NCBI GenBank assembly: GCA_029706075.1
Contig: JAINUG010000176.1
Span: forward strand, 124,001 to 188,000
Direction of reading: 5' to 3'
Source: Aldrovandia affinis
Taxonomy: Eukaryota > Chordata > Actinopteri > Notacanthiformes > Halosauridae
DNA length: 64,000 bases
Positions 12,575 through 23,670 of this stretch are shown here, piece after piece. A program made the translations under genes and the position numbers. Below the pieces are notes generated by a model. That model searched no databases and was not told where the DNA came from. It worked only from the letters and a program-made list of their open reading frames with translations. The first letter of the stretch is position 1. Every line of letters starts with the position of its first letter.

Positions 12575-13550
12575 GATAAACCACGTGGTCAGAGTGTAAA
12601 GCCCGATCTCAATTTTCCCTCTACTGCTTTGCGCAGTATTGTTTCAGTGAACCCCCATTGCCTTGTGGCTCAGACTGGGCCTGTTCAGCCTGTGGGACAG
12701 GTCTCAGTCAGGCCTCACATGGAAAATGTCATCTTCAGACTGTTGGGCCTGCACATTCCACATACAATTATATGTTGAAATGCAATTTCAATTAATATAA
12801 TTTTGAGTGCTTAACGTTCCTCCGCCATGCATCCAACTTCCTGACAAACAATTCTACAGCGTACCAGGGAATCCCGATGACGTAATTCAGCCCTGCCTCC
12901 TAGGATCACATTTCCACGTACAGTAACGATACTGTAAAAGCGGAAATGCGTACCTCAACGCAACATATATAACCAGAGAGCATTCACCACTTCTCTCTCT
13001 GTTCCTCGGTTTTCCTGCTCTGTTCCTCCTTCCATCACCAGGACTTTGTGTTGTTATCTCACTAAGCGCAAATAAGAGGCCTCATGAAGACATGCGCAAG
13101 AGAAGTTCTCTGAACAACAGCCAAATCAACAGAGCACTGTTTCCAGGTGACCCATGCACACGCTCGAGAACAGGCATGCATGCATGGCCACGTGCCTCAT
13201 CAAGCTTGCGCTCAAACACACGCATGCACACACACACATACAGATACATACACACATTCACACATACCATTGTTGTTCATTCATGTATTGAATTGTGCTT
13301 TGGTATTTTCATACTTTATATTCAATAAATGTCATTATTTTTGTGCAAGATTGTCTGTCTTAATGTTGCACTTGTATTGAATTGAGCCAACCTCTTCTAA
13401 TTAGAACTCCTTGATGCCTTCAACCCCTTGGTTAGGTCATCAATTAACTAAATGTATAATGTTGTGAGCTCATTAAGATTAATTAACTATTAATATTGTA
13501 ATTTAGTTGTAATTATTAATTTAATTATTCATTGAAATTCCAATTTGATA
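12575..13550. other. Intergenic DNA with an LTR-like promoter/polyA layout
   Basis: There is a TATA-like atatataa (12965-12972), then a pyrimidine-rich stretch, then AATAAA at 13323-13328, about 360 bp apart, as in a solo LTR. I could not find matched TG...CA ends or a target duplication. CA-rich repeats lie at 13205-13265. Confidence 0.25.
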
Positions 13551-14004
13551 GTTAAGCAGAGGCCCAGATTAGGGTAGAAGTCATACTTGTCAAAGGGCAA
13601 GTATCTTAGAAAAGATACTTGTCCTTGGTCTATTCACCTTCCAATTTTCCTCTGCTGAAATCTCTCATATTTTCACTGAGTTTTTAGCTGATCTTCTTTG
13701 GTTTTAGCCTTTTTAGTGGAGGGTGGACTTGCACCCTCAATAAATCTCCACATCTTTGAAAATGCAATCACTACATCGTATGTAGCCCAAAGATAGACAC
13801 GACGGTTAACGTTATTTATTTTCTACATGGATATTTATGTTTGACTTGTGCAGCGTGTGCTCATGGGACTGTGTAGCAGTGAAGCTCTGATGGGTGCCCA
13901 CAGGTGGCGTTAGCGACTAGTGTTCTGACTGTACAGTATATCATAACATACACTTTAGTCGGGACTCGAACGAGAGAGATTTTTCCATTCCCATCTACAT
14001 CTTC

Positions 14005-16016
14005 CATTTTACATTTTAAGCATTTAGCAGACGCTCTTATCCAGAGCGACTTACAAGATGTGCATTAACACATGGTAGGAACAATCATAGTTAGCGCACA
14101 AGATCAGTGCAGGAATACAGCAATAGACATCATTGCAGGCATCTGCGTACCATACCTGTAACACCTGGAAGGAAAAGGTTAGTGAATTTTTTATTTTTTT
14201 ATTTTTTTATTTTTTATTTTTTTGGGAGTATAGTGTTGAACAATTAAACAGTGGTGAAGACAATTTAGCTAGATGGACAGAGTTCAGTGGTAGTGGAGTC
14301 TGAAGAGGTGGGTTTTGAGTCTCTTGCGGAAGATCGCAAGTGATTCCACGGTCCTGACCGATTGCGGAAGGTCGTTCCACCAGCGAGGGATCAGGACAGA
14401 GAAGAGGCGAGACCGCGAGGAGCGGCTGCCAGGCGCCCGGAGGGAAGGGACAGTCAGTTTACCAGAGGAGGTGGAGCGGAGGGGTCTGGGAGGGGTGTAG
14501 GGAGTGATGAGTGACTGGAGGTAAGGGGGAGCAGTGCCTCTGGCCGCTTGAAAAGCAAGCACCAGTGATTTGAATCTGATGCGTGCTGCGATGGGGAGCC
14601 AGTGCAGAGAGGAGAGTAGAGGGGTGACGTGGGTGAACTTCGGCTGGTTGAACACCAGACGAGCGGCAGCATTCTGGACTAGTTGCAGTGGCTTGATGGC
14701 ACTGGCCAGCAAGGAATTGCAGTAGTCCAGACGTGAGATCACCAGGGCCTGGACCAGGAGTTGAGTGGCCTCTTGGGTGAGGAACGGTCGGATCCTCCGG
14801 ATGTTGTGGAGGGAGAAACGGCAGGTCCGAGTGATTGCTGCAATATGGCTCGAGAAGCACAGCTGGTTGTCCAGGGTTACCCCAAGACTCCTGGCAGACT
14901 GGGACGGAGACATTATGGAGCCTTCCACGGTGATTGACGCATAAATCATCGGGGAGCCCTTCGCTGGGAGGAAGAGCAGCTCTGTCTTCCCCAGGTTCAG
15001 CTTCAGGTGGTGGGTGGACATCCATGCGGAGATGTCAGCCAGGCATGCAGAGATCCGTGCCGGGACCTGGGTATCAGATGGAGAGAAGGAGAGAAACAGT
15101 TGAGTGTCATCAGCATAACAGTGATAGGAAAAACCATGAGCAGAAATAACAGAGCCAAGTGACTTGGTGTACAGAGAAAATAGGACGGGGCCTAGCACCG
15201 AACCCTGCGGGACTCCGGTAGAGAGGGTGTGGGGAGAGGAGAGGGATCCTCTCCAGGCCACCTGGTACAACCGGTCAGCCAGGTAGGACTCGAACCATGT
15301 CAACGCAGATCCAGAGATTCCCATCTCAACGAGAGATGAGAGCAGGATCCGGTGGTTCACGGTGTCGAATGCTGCCGACAGGTCGAGGAGGAGGAGGGCG
15401 GAGCTAAGGGATTGGGACTGAGCCCCATGAAGAGCCTCAGTGACCGCAAGGAGAGCAGTCTCTGTGGAGTGGCCTGCTCTGAACCCAGATTGGTTGGGAT
15501 CAAGCAGTTTGTTCTGTAAGAGATGAGCAGACAGTTGATTATAGACAGCCCGCTCTAACGTTTTGGAACGGAATGGGAGGAGAGAGACGGGTCGGTAGTT
15601 TGAAACAACAGCAGGATTCAGAGAGGGCTTTTTGAGGAGGGGGACAACATGAGCACATTTGAGGGAAGAGGGGACAGAGTCAGAGGAAAGACAGGAGTTA
15701 ATGACATTGGAGACAAAGGGGAGGATGTCCATAGCAATGGACTGGAAGAAGGGGGAAGGAATGGGATCAAGAAGGCAGGTGGTGGGACGGTGGGAGAGGA
15801 CAAGTTGAAGGATGTCTGAGTCAGGGAGGGGCGAGAAGGAGGACAGAGGGGTGAGAGGTTTAGGTAGCGAGATGGGTGAGGGAGAGTTTGTGGGGAAGGA
15901 GTTGTGAATGATAACGACCTTCTCGTGAAAGAAGGATGCGAAGTCATCCGCGGTTAGGGAGGAGGGGGGTCGGGGAGGAGGAGGGGTGAGGAGAGAGGAA
16001 AACGTAGAGTGTGGTA
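14005..16016 (-). mobile_element. L2-type LINE, 5' truncated, long open reverse transcriptase
   Basis: On the minus strand the 3' end carries the standard tail (gagcgtctgctaaatgctta) near 14010-14050. The body reads as one open frame from about 15950 to 14284. The 5' end falls near 16016, with coding for a Pro-rich stretch and DDFASFFHEK. It lies wholly inside the inverted-repeat transposon. Confidence 0.9.
14284..15732 (-). CDS. LINE reverse transcriptase, 482 codons from the first ATG
   Basis: This is a non-LTR (L2/CR1-like) reverse transcriptase. Motifs in order from the N-terminus: VVPLLKKP, NYRPVSLLPF, SGFRAGHSTETAL, LLLDLSAAFDTVNH (motif A aspartate), GVPQGSVLGPVLF (motif B), YHCYADDTQLFL (motif C, YADD), LNLGKTELLF, SLGVTLD, then the C-terminal LDYCNSLL and LHWLP blocks and the end near FRKRLKTHLFRL. 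All palm-domain residues are present and there is no internal stop. The frame is also open upstream of this ATG (to about 15950), so the true protein was longer and included an endonuclease now lost. The copy therefore cannot move by itself although its polymerase looks intact. Confidence 0.88.
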   Translation of the reverse strand: MDILPFVSNVINSCLSSDSVPSSLKCAHVVPLLKKPSLNPAVVSNYRPVSLLPFRSKTLERAVYNQLSAHLLQNKLLDPNQSGFRAGHSTETALLAVTEALHGAQSQSLSSALLLLDLSAAFDTVNHRILLSSLVEMGISGSALTWFESYLADRLYQVAWRGSLSSPHTLSTGVPQGSVLGPVLFSLYTKSLGSVISAHGFSYHCYADDTQLFLSFSPSDTQVPARISACLADISAWMSTHHLKLNLGKTELLFLPAKGSPMIYASITVEGSIMSPSQSARSLGVTLDNQLCFSSHIAAITRTCRFSLHNIRRIRPFLTQEATQLLVQALVISRLDYCNSLLASAIKPLQLVQNAAARLVFNQPKFTHVTPLLSSLHWLPIAARIRFKSLVLAFQAARGTAPPYLQSLITPYTPPRPLRSTSSGKLTVPSLRAPGSRSSRSRLFSVLIPRWWNDLPQSVRTVESLAIFRKRLKTHLFRLHYH

Positions 16017-16657
16017 TGGCAGCTAACGTAATAGCTAGCTAATAGTTCCTAGATTTAACCGAGCAGGGATATGGGAATGATTTGTGCTTGGACTGTAGAA
16101 CGGAGATGAGAAATCACTGCAGGAAAATGACAGCGATTCTTCAGCCTGGTGGGAGGGCTCACTGAACTGAATATAAACAGTAACTAACTAGCTAGTGTTC
16201 CCAGATATTGCTTGCTAATTCAAGGCATTGTAAGTGATAAATGCATGATCACTTGCTAAGCCTTGTGTTAGCAAGCAACTACCAACAACAGATATCGATA
16301 TCCAATGTCCGTGAACGCTAATGTTAGCTAGCTAACTAACTAGCTGGTTCTCGCTGTTGTGTCTATGAGCCGCGATCCGCAAACTTGCTGGCATAGTCTG
16401 GCATAGCAACAACAACAAATGCGGTGAGCGCAGACTGCATGCGAGTGACAATGTGCCGCTTTTCCCATTTGGAAATATTTTTGAATATCCGTGCATGATG
16501 TGTTTGTTACGATGTGAGCGTAAAACATAAATAGTTCCAGTTTAAAATCCTAAATTCACAGTCGTCAGCAGGACGATCACTTGGAAATGGAAGGTCGTCC
16601 TTAATTTTTCGTCATCTGAGACGATAGGACGACTGCTAATCTGGGCCCCTGGTTAAG

Positions 16658-17554
16658 TATATTTTATGAGACTGATATACGAAACCTTATGAGAATACTT
16701 GTATTTTTGGCTGCTACCGTGTTGGGAATTAACAAGCCTTACATTGTGGCGTCAACCATATTATAATTCTAATTTCTAGTGGGATAGCACTCTACAAGAC
16801 CAACTTGTCATTTTCATCTGGTAATTACACAGACACTGACATTAGTTATATACGGAGACCCCAGACACAAGGGTGGGGACGGGGCAAGCTGGAGGCCAGC
16901 GGCCTCTGGAAAAGCTCATCACCGCTCTAAAACCCTGCAGAGAAGAAAAGGCCCCTGTAAGTGGGGACAGAGTTAAGCAGTGGCACTCACATCGCCCCCG
17001 TTATATTCACCCACAAAGAGGAATGCACAAGATGCAGTCTTTCTCTGTTTAAGTGGAATACATACAGAGGAGGTGGATGTTGATGTTAGAAGTAAGCAAG
17101 TCATTTCTCAGGGGGACATGGGGTCACCCGGCCACAGGACGCTTTTAAAGTTTACAGTGGGCTCTACACCACCAGACAGGCCATAAAGTGGATGGAAATA
17201 AAGTTTGAAATGATGTGTGAATCAGAAAGGTCAGAAGTCAGAGTAGAGTGCTGACTTCCTGTCGATGTTGCCAACTGATGTCACACGTGCTGAGTGACGC
17301 AAGGGCTTCAGCCCCTCAGGATGGGAGCAAGCTGTGGAAGTGCCCAGAGTCTAAATTCAAACGCCTCACCACGCCCCCCAACGCACACACCCAGCCTCAC
17401 TCCTGCAGTGACACACTCCCCAAACTTGCACTCACTTTCCCACACACACTCTGCCTCACTCCCATCACTGTCACACATGCACACACACACACACACATCC
17501 AGTCTCACTTCCTTCACTGTCATACACACACATACCCAGCCTCACATCCATCAC

Positions 17555-17585
<31 letters not shown>

Positions 17586-18189
17586 TACAGCCTCACACCC
17601 ATTAGTCTCACACACACACATGCTCAGCCTCACTGCCTCAGTCCTGCGGTTTGCAGTCACTGGGCCTGCTTGTGCCTCTCGCTCCCAACTGAATTGCATT
17701 TAATAGAGCAAAGCACCCTCTTTAATTTGGTCTGTGTGAGGCCCTTTGCAGCTCAGAAACACTTGACTGAGTACAAGAGCCTGGCTGTTTTTTTCTCCCT
17801 GGGCTGCAGGGGGCATAGCAGGAAGAGGAGGGGTGGGATCAGAGCCCCAGCTTGTCATTTTGGGCCCAGTTACAGGCAAGACTTCAGGGTAGAAGCATTC
17901 CTAGTCTGTTAGATTCAGTCACTGAATTCTATTTCCATGTGCCTGGCTTTTCTATACTCAGCTGGCAGAAATATCCCTAAGGCTGGGGGTTCTGGGGATA
18001 ATGAGAGAATGAGCGATTAAGTGCACAATTTACACCATAAGGAAGTGATTAAGTATACACAGCTGGGAGACAAGCTACAGTAGACAGTAAAATAAACGAT
18101 ATAAGTAATGAGGTATATTTTATACTCAAAAAATTCCAAACCTGCAATACTAATACAATTTTTCAGAAAAACATTTTTTATTTTTTTAA
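16658..18189. other. Intergenic DNA, CA-rich in the middle
   Basis: Bases 17383-17625 hold several broken (CA)n stretches separated by cagcctcac words, a decayed tandem array. No exon recognised. A short Lys/Gly-rich frame near 17800 has no support. Confidence 0.5.
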
Positions 18190-18715
18190 ACAATTGTATA
18201 GTTTCTCAACTTCTCCCTGTTTTTCTCCCAATTTGGTTGCCAATTATACCCTCTATTATCTCAATTCACCTTCCCCCACGAGTCCGCCAATTTTTTCCGG
18301 GCCGGTAGATCTTTCTCCTCCGAGACGGAACCCAGTATTTCCTGCTCCTCGACAAACTCGTGCCGGCTCACCAGTGGTTCTGTGTGGTTCAGTAGGTAGA
18401 GCATAGCGTTGGCAATGCTTAGGTTGTGGGTTCAATTCCCACTAGGACCACATATACTGAAAAATGTATGCATTCACTACTGTAAGTCGCTTTGGATAAA
18501 AGCGTCTGCTAAATGGCGTATATTATGGCGTATATCACCCTATCCCCTCCCCTTGGGGCGGAGAGTCAAATGCAGCCCCCGATCAGGGCTAATGGCCAGG
18601 GCTGGTCTGGCAGAGATGGATTTAGAACCGCCTCCCTGATAGGCAGCCACACTTGTATCGGACCAGGCAAAATAACGTGCATTAGACCGCTATGCTACCC
18701 GCCGCCCCATATTTT
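18190..18715 (-). mobile_element. SINE family 2, copy 1, interrupted by another SINE
   Basis: On the minus strand it starts with a tRNA-like head (tagcggtctaatgc, near 18680-18700). It then has a core with ggcgga and caaatgc, and a tail with ggcaaccaaattggg (near 18225-18245). It is split at about 18386 by a separate SINE. The same family recurs at 53732. Confidence 0.75.
18383..18530 (+). mobile_element. tRNA-derived SINE with L2-type tail, inserted in an older SINE
   Basis: A tRNA-like head has gtggttcagtaggtagagca (A-box region) and gggttcaattccc (B box). It is followed at once by the L2-type tail gtaagtcgctttggataaaa / gcgtctgctaaatg. Head plus borrowed LINE tail is the standard plan of SINEs mobilised by L2. 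The host SINE reads ...cggctcacc before it and (t)caccctatccc after it, giving a short tcacc duplication. It is not a functional tRNA gene: the acceptor stem has no partner. Confidence 0.85.
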
Positions 18716-18749
18716 GTTTTATTAATAATATTTTTTTCCAGAAAAAATC

Positions 18750-19195
18750 TGGATCACAATTATTCATACCCCTAACTATTATTTTAAATGTAATCCAACA
18801 AAAACAAATCTTCATAAATATACAACTTATATGAAGTTCATTGGAAGGTTATGGAACTATACATTGACCTACAATGGTGTCCTGTTTCCCTAGGGTATAA
18901 ATAGGAGGGAACACATGTTTGAAATACTGTGGTCAGCCATCATCACCTCATACGACACTACAGAAGGCGACTACTTGCTGTTATAATGACCAAGGGGGGA
19001 ACCACAAAGTACTGATAACAGGGGTGTGAATATTTGTGATTCTTGATTTTTCTGGTAAAAAAATATATAATTTGTGAATTGTTAAATTGTTCGTGCCAAT
19101 GCATTATTATTAAAGAATATAATTTTCTGCATTTTGTGAGCATAAAATAAAGCTCATTAATAGTTTGTTCATATTTAAGGGTATGAATAAAACAA
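18750..19195. mobile_element. Probable mariner/Tc1-type non-autonomous element
   Basis: cacaattattcatacccct (from 18754) is inverted near 19020-19042 (ggggtgtgaatatttgtg) and echoed again at 19178-19190 (aagggtatgaataa). The DNA between is AT-rich and has no transposase frame. Boundaries are uncertain. Confidence 0.45.
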
Positions 19196-20155
19196 TGGAT
19201 ACTCTATATACATACTCTATATACAGTATCATGTGATTTGATTTGGTAATTCACAATACACCTACATCCACAGCATCATATGATTTACCCATAAATTATA
19301 TAAGATGATATAAAAGTACATACATTAAAAATGATTTACAGTATGTACAAAAGAGGTCAGAAGAGGCAAAAAAATAAAAGGACATATTTCCAATATGCTC
19401 CCCTGGAGGGCTGGTTTTATGATTTCGGACCATGCCTACATTAGAGTGGAAACAGGGAAGAGTGTCACTGTGTCCAAGGAGGGACTACACAGCACACACA
19501 AAGTGCTTGAGTCATGTTGAGCTCTTCTCTGAAACTACAGTTGGGAGACAGAGTCAAACTCTCTGGTGGTGTAAGCGGATAAGCCTGGCTGTGTGGTGCT
19601 GTCCCTTGCCCCAGAGACCACAGGGACGATTGGGTCCCATCTGCATTCCTAGCAGGAAGTGGCCAGAGAAGCAAGGTCCCAGGCCCCAACCCACTCCCTC
19701 TGTAAATTAGGTGAGGGTTGGAGACTCTGAGACTTCAGGACCTCCGGCTCACAGGGTCGCCACTGTGGTGAGGCCATGCTGATGGCTTGCGTGGGCAAGA
19801 AGAGCTGGAGAAGGGGTGGCAGGGGAGGATGTGGCAACAGGTGGGCGTATGGTGACGGTTACCAGGGTGACGGAGAGGGCACAGGGTGGTTGTCAGGGTG
19901 ACAGAGCAGTATCAGGAGCAGCTGCAGCCATGTGGAAAAACAAGGGTGAAGAGGGAAACTGAAAGCCTGGAAATTTGAGACTGTATTTTTAGCCCAGAAG
20001 TGGAAATAGGTCAGGTAGGATGCTTTTCCTGACATGGAAACCCTTTGCCAGACTTGAATCCCTCTGAATCCCATGGCGTAGTACACCTTCCAGCACACAG
20101 ACCCTGGAGAATTACAGTATAGTAATCACTAACATACAGTAGCCTTAAAATAGCT
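19196..20155. other. Intergenic DNA, nothing recognised
   Basis: AT-rich to 19390, then of ordinary composition. Open frames of 62-92 codons overlap on both strands with no domain match. Confidence 0.5.
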
Positions 20156-20550
20156 CTCCTGATCACTTCCTTTTAAAGAATTTGTTTCTGATTTTCTCCC
20201 ATTTTCTCCCAATTTAGTAGCCAATTACACCCTCTATTTTTCATGTCAATCCCCCCCTCGTATTGCGAGTTAGCTGCATTAGCCCTGTGACTGGCAGTGG
20301 CAGAGTATCGAGATGGCACTCGCTAAGCCTGTCGACCGTAACTCTGGTACTCCAGAGCCACGCCTGTACGCAGCAGACTCATGTCGGCTTCCCTCCCCCT
20401 CCCTGGGGAAGACAGCCAATTGCCGCCCCCTAGTGGCACTCCTGGCCAGAGCCGACTCTGGCGTGGCCGGTGGAAACGAACCCCGGTCGCAGTGGCCAGC
20501 ATCGAACATTGTAACCGCTAGACCACCCGAGAGGCCCCTCCTGATCGCTT
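20156..20550 (-). mobile_element. tRNA-Glu-like SINE, copy 3, with 13-bp target duplication
   Basis: ctcctgatcactt (20156-20168) and ctcctgatcgctt (20538-20550) flank the element with one mismatch. Inside are the family-1 head (gcggtctagtggttac-like), core and aattggctactaaattggg tail on the minus strand. Confidence 0.88.
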
Positions 20551-20957
20551 TATAGATTATTCCTGTCAACTCTATTCAGTAATTGCTAGGTATGTTAAAG
20601 AGGACAACATGAAAATGTAGTCTGGTTGTTTTATAACTGGAATGGCGTGTACCAGGGCCTTACCTGAGTTCTTTACTTCTTTATCTTTACTTACTGTGTG
20701 GAAATATGGATATGGAAATGATCATACACTTCCATCCTCCAAGGCTGGGTCTACGTATTAGGAAATTTATAAAGAGCTGAAGTCAGCACATTGATTTATT
20801 TATGAGTGTGCTCATACTATGCTGTGTGTGCTCATACTATATTGTGTGTGTGCTCGTGTTCGTGTGAGAACATTCCACATGGGGAAGAGGAGAATTTTCC
20901 AGTGTAAAGTTGCAGACTTGTTTATGTGAATCCAGCTGTTAGTAAAATGGCTCTCTG

Positions 20958-20958
<1 letters not shown>

Positions 20959-21019
<61 letters not shown>
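20959..21019. repeat. (TG)n microsatellite
   Basis: About 30 uninterrupted TG units. Confidence 0.95.
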
Positions 21020-21021
<2 letters not shown>

Positions 21022-21071
21022 ACATCCTCAACCATGGATCTCTCAGTGAGTGAAATCATATGAAGATCCTC

Positions 21072-21262
21072 ATTTAAAAAAAATAAAAAAAAAAAAAATT
21101 ACTAACCTTTTGCTTTCCAGTGTTACAGGTATGGTATGCAGCTGCCTACAAAGATCGTGCGCTAACTATGATTGTTCCTACCATGTATTAATGCACATCT
21201 TGTAAGTCGCTCTGGATAAGAGCGTCTGCTAAATGCTTAAAATGTAAATGTAAAATGTTTTG
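21072..21262 (+). mobile_element. L2-type LINE 3' end fragment
   Basis: Bases 21115-21262 match, in opposite orientation, the 3' UTR of the LINE at 14005 (gtgcgctaactatgattgtt, catgtattaatgcacatctt). They end in the tail gtctgctaaatgcttaaaat plus gtaaatg repeats. An A-rich stretch precedes it. Only the last ~190 bp of the element inserted. Confidence 0.88.
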
Positions 21263-21639
21263 TAAATGTTAATTCATTATGGATGGAGGTGTAATTCTGC
21301 ACGAAATTCATTGTTTGTTACGTTGAGACTTTTTTGAGACTTATGAGACTTAGAATTCTGTATACAGGATTTTTATTGACCATTTGTCTGATTTAGTAAA
21401 TACTCACTTTTTGAGTGAGTACTTTGCACTAAATATTTGTAGTGTGTGCAGCCTTCCAGTGTTTCTTTACCAGTCTCCCTCTCTTCTCTCAGCCCTCTAA
21501 CTCTTCCTATCTTATTCTTCTATTCATCTCCCCTTTTCTCCTTCTTCTCTTTCTCTGCTCAGTCTCTTTCACTTTGTTTTCTCTCTTGCTGTGTCTATAC
21601 TCTTTCTCTTTATTCTTTCTTTCTCTCCCTTTCTCCTCC

Positions 21640-22480
21640 TCCTAAATGCCTCCTGAAAGGTGGTAATGTACTCCACACTCTATGTTCCAGAACTTCCCAT
21701 ACATGTTCAATGATGTTTAGATATGGTGATTGGGGAGGCCATGGAAGATGTTTGACTTCCATCCATTTATCAGTGTATATGGGGGCGTTATCATCTTGGA
21801 ATATGGGAACATCTCGAGGAAACAATGCTTGCACCATAGGGTACATCTGGTCGCCTAAAATGGCTTTGTATTCTTTGGCTATAATCCTACCACTGACTCC
21901 CACGAGATGGCTGCCCATACGTTAACAGATCCACCACCATATTTTAGCAGTTGGGAACAGACAATGTGGGTTGAAGGCTTCCTTTGGCTTTCTCTAAACA
22001 TAAACCTATCCAGATGTAGATAAAATAATAAAATACGACTCATCAGACCATATTACTTTGCTCCACTGTTCAGAAGTCCAGGTTTTCTGCTCATTACACC
22101 AGGTTATCCATTGTTGTGGATTCTGAATGGCAGCCATACCATAAATATCAGCTTTGTGAAGCTCAAAATGTAGTTTTTGTTGAGACTGGGTCATGGAGGT
22201 GTAGATTTAGTTCTGTGGTCATTTTGGGGGATTTTTTTGGTGGGTTTTAGCAACTACCCTGTTAAGTGACTGCCTATCCCTGTTAGTGAGCTTCGACTTG
22301 TGATCACTGTTCCTCTTTTCTGATGCAGTTTTTGTTTGTTTGGCATATGCCGTCATGATTTTCATACTATTCCCTTTGACACATTCCATAATTTTGTCGT
22401 TTCTGTAATTTAGGCACCAACCATTTGATCTCTTTCAAAATCATTTTTTTAACTCTATTAAATTGTTGTATTGGTTTTAA
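21640..22480 (-). mobile_element. Tc1-like transposon relic C
   Basis: The minus strand encodes two transposase pieces. 22006-22194 has WTSEQWSKVIWSDES, with the first catalytic aspartate. 21610-21918 has PIFQDDNAPIYTDKW, with the second, and PYLNIIEHVWEVLEHR, with the last acidic residue. The frames are separated by shifts and stops. DD34E spacing is still recognisable in the second piece. No clean terminal repeats found. Confidence 0.82.
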
Positions 22481-22639
22481 AATGTCTTTTATAGCAGAAA
22501 CATACCTTTTTCATTGCGATTTGTTTACTTCAAAATAAGTTGTTGTTATTTTGTCTACCGCTTGTAATTGTTTTAAGAAAGACAAATTTCTTTCCTATTA
22601 CCGCCAATATGATGTTTCTAAATCACGCCAATTTGGTAC

Positions 22640-22856
22640 ATGAACGACATCAATTTTGTTGCAGGGACTAAATGGGGATGGAGATAGTGATTGACTAGCA
22701 AGGTGACCACAGGGTGGTCTGTGTGAGCAATATCCTGTGAGCACACAGGATGAGAGTACAGGGTGTTCTGGGTGAGCAGTATCCTGTGAGTTCACAGGGT
22801 GAGAGAACTAGAGGTTGTTCTCAGTGAGCAGTCTCCTGCGGGCTCACAGGAGATAC
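22640..22856. repeat. Minisatellite, about three units of ~55-62 bp
   Basis: Units share gtgagcagtatcctgtgag followed by a cacagg inverted word. Each unit contains tcctgtgag...ctcacagga, so each could form a small hairpin. Confidence 0.65.
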
Positions 22857-22860
22857 TTAC

Positions 22861-23003
22861 CGTGCGGCTCGCACTCCCTCGGTGGACTCCTGTAGGTAGA
22901 CTCGCACGTCTTTGTCCGTTGAGTCTTCGTACGGGGAGGCTGCCGCAAAAGGCTGCCACTTTCCAGAACTAACGTTACTTATAAAGCCGAGTGGTGCTTG
23001 GCA
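22861..23003 (-). other. CpG-rich exon-like segment on the minus strand
   Basis: On the minus strand a 47-codon frame is open between a stop at 23004-23006 and a near-perfect splice donor (GCACG|GTAAGTATCT) at 22860. The peptide includes PYEDSTDKDVRVYLQEST. CpG density is clearly higher than in the flanks. I recognise no family. It could be a leader exon of an unknown gene, or part of a retroelement, or chance. Confidence 0.25.
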
Positions 23004-23612
23004 CTAAGTGGCGAATCCCATCTTATTATAATAGACACCAATTAACTGGCTAACAGGCACCACCCACTACTCAGGGAACGCTCGACTACAGAGACGGACG
23101 TTACACCTGAAAAAATTAAACAGATTCTAAGAAGCTAACTGCTAATCAACTTCTGACACAAAAACTTCTAAGCAGCGATTAGCACTAAGACACTGGAACA
23201 CCAAACAGCTTAATAATTATAATTATAATGACTATGCAGTATTAACTAACACTAGACCCAGTGAAAAAGGTACAGAACACAGCGACGAAACTGGAAATCT
23301 AACGCCGGGTTACTCACTGTTTCTAGCACGCAACGAAACGGTTACCTATGCAGTAAAATGCACACTTCTCTGCCGTGGAGCATGAGTGAGTGTGCTAAGG
23401 ATCCGCCACTGGATCTAACAACAGGTGTGCTCCAGGGAGCTCTCTTTATTGCCATGAATGTGGTCTTGCACATCAAAACCCAGCAGTCTTCTTTAAGACC
23501 TCCAAAACATCAAACATATATTTATTAATAGAAGAAAACAAAAACTTTTTCTCTGCTTTTAAAAAGAAAAAAAAAGCTTGTATCAGAAAGGGTGCTCTTT
23601 GGACCTTGAGGT

Positions 23613-23670
23613 ATCAGAAAGAATGGCCAACAGAAGGTTGTTAAAACAACTGTTGGTCATCCTTTCTGAT
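23613..23670. repeat. 58-nt imperfect hairpin
   Basis: The arms 23613-23633 and 23650-23670 pair over 21 positions with two mismatches. The loop region (23634-23649) adds a few more pairs. Size and shape resemble a small miRNA precursor or the heart of a tiny inverted-repeat element. It lies just outside the Tigger-like element. Confidence 0.5.

Larger units (their letters stand above)
13551..16657. mobile_element. Unclassified inverted-repeat DNA transposon, split by a LINE
   Basis: The left end cagaggcccagattag (13557) is matched at the right end by the inverse of caggggcccagattag (to 16651): 15 of 16 bases agree. Both sides are flanked by gttaag (13551-13556 and 16652-16657), a 6-bp target duplication. 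Removing the LINE (about 14005-16016) leaves roughly 1.08 kb with no transposase frame, so it is non-autonomous. A small perfect hairpin (caagtatctt...aagatacttg) lies near 13601-13624. The right part carries repeated gtcgtc/gacgat words. A 6-bp duplication does not fit Tc1, hAT or Tigger. Confidence 0.75.

Noticed and set aside
22850-22865. U1 snRNA start (atacttac)
   Set aside because: Only the first eight bases resemble U1. What follows does not, and the word is better read as a minus-strand splice donor.
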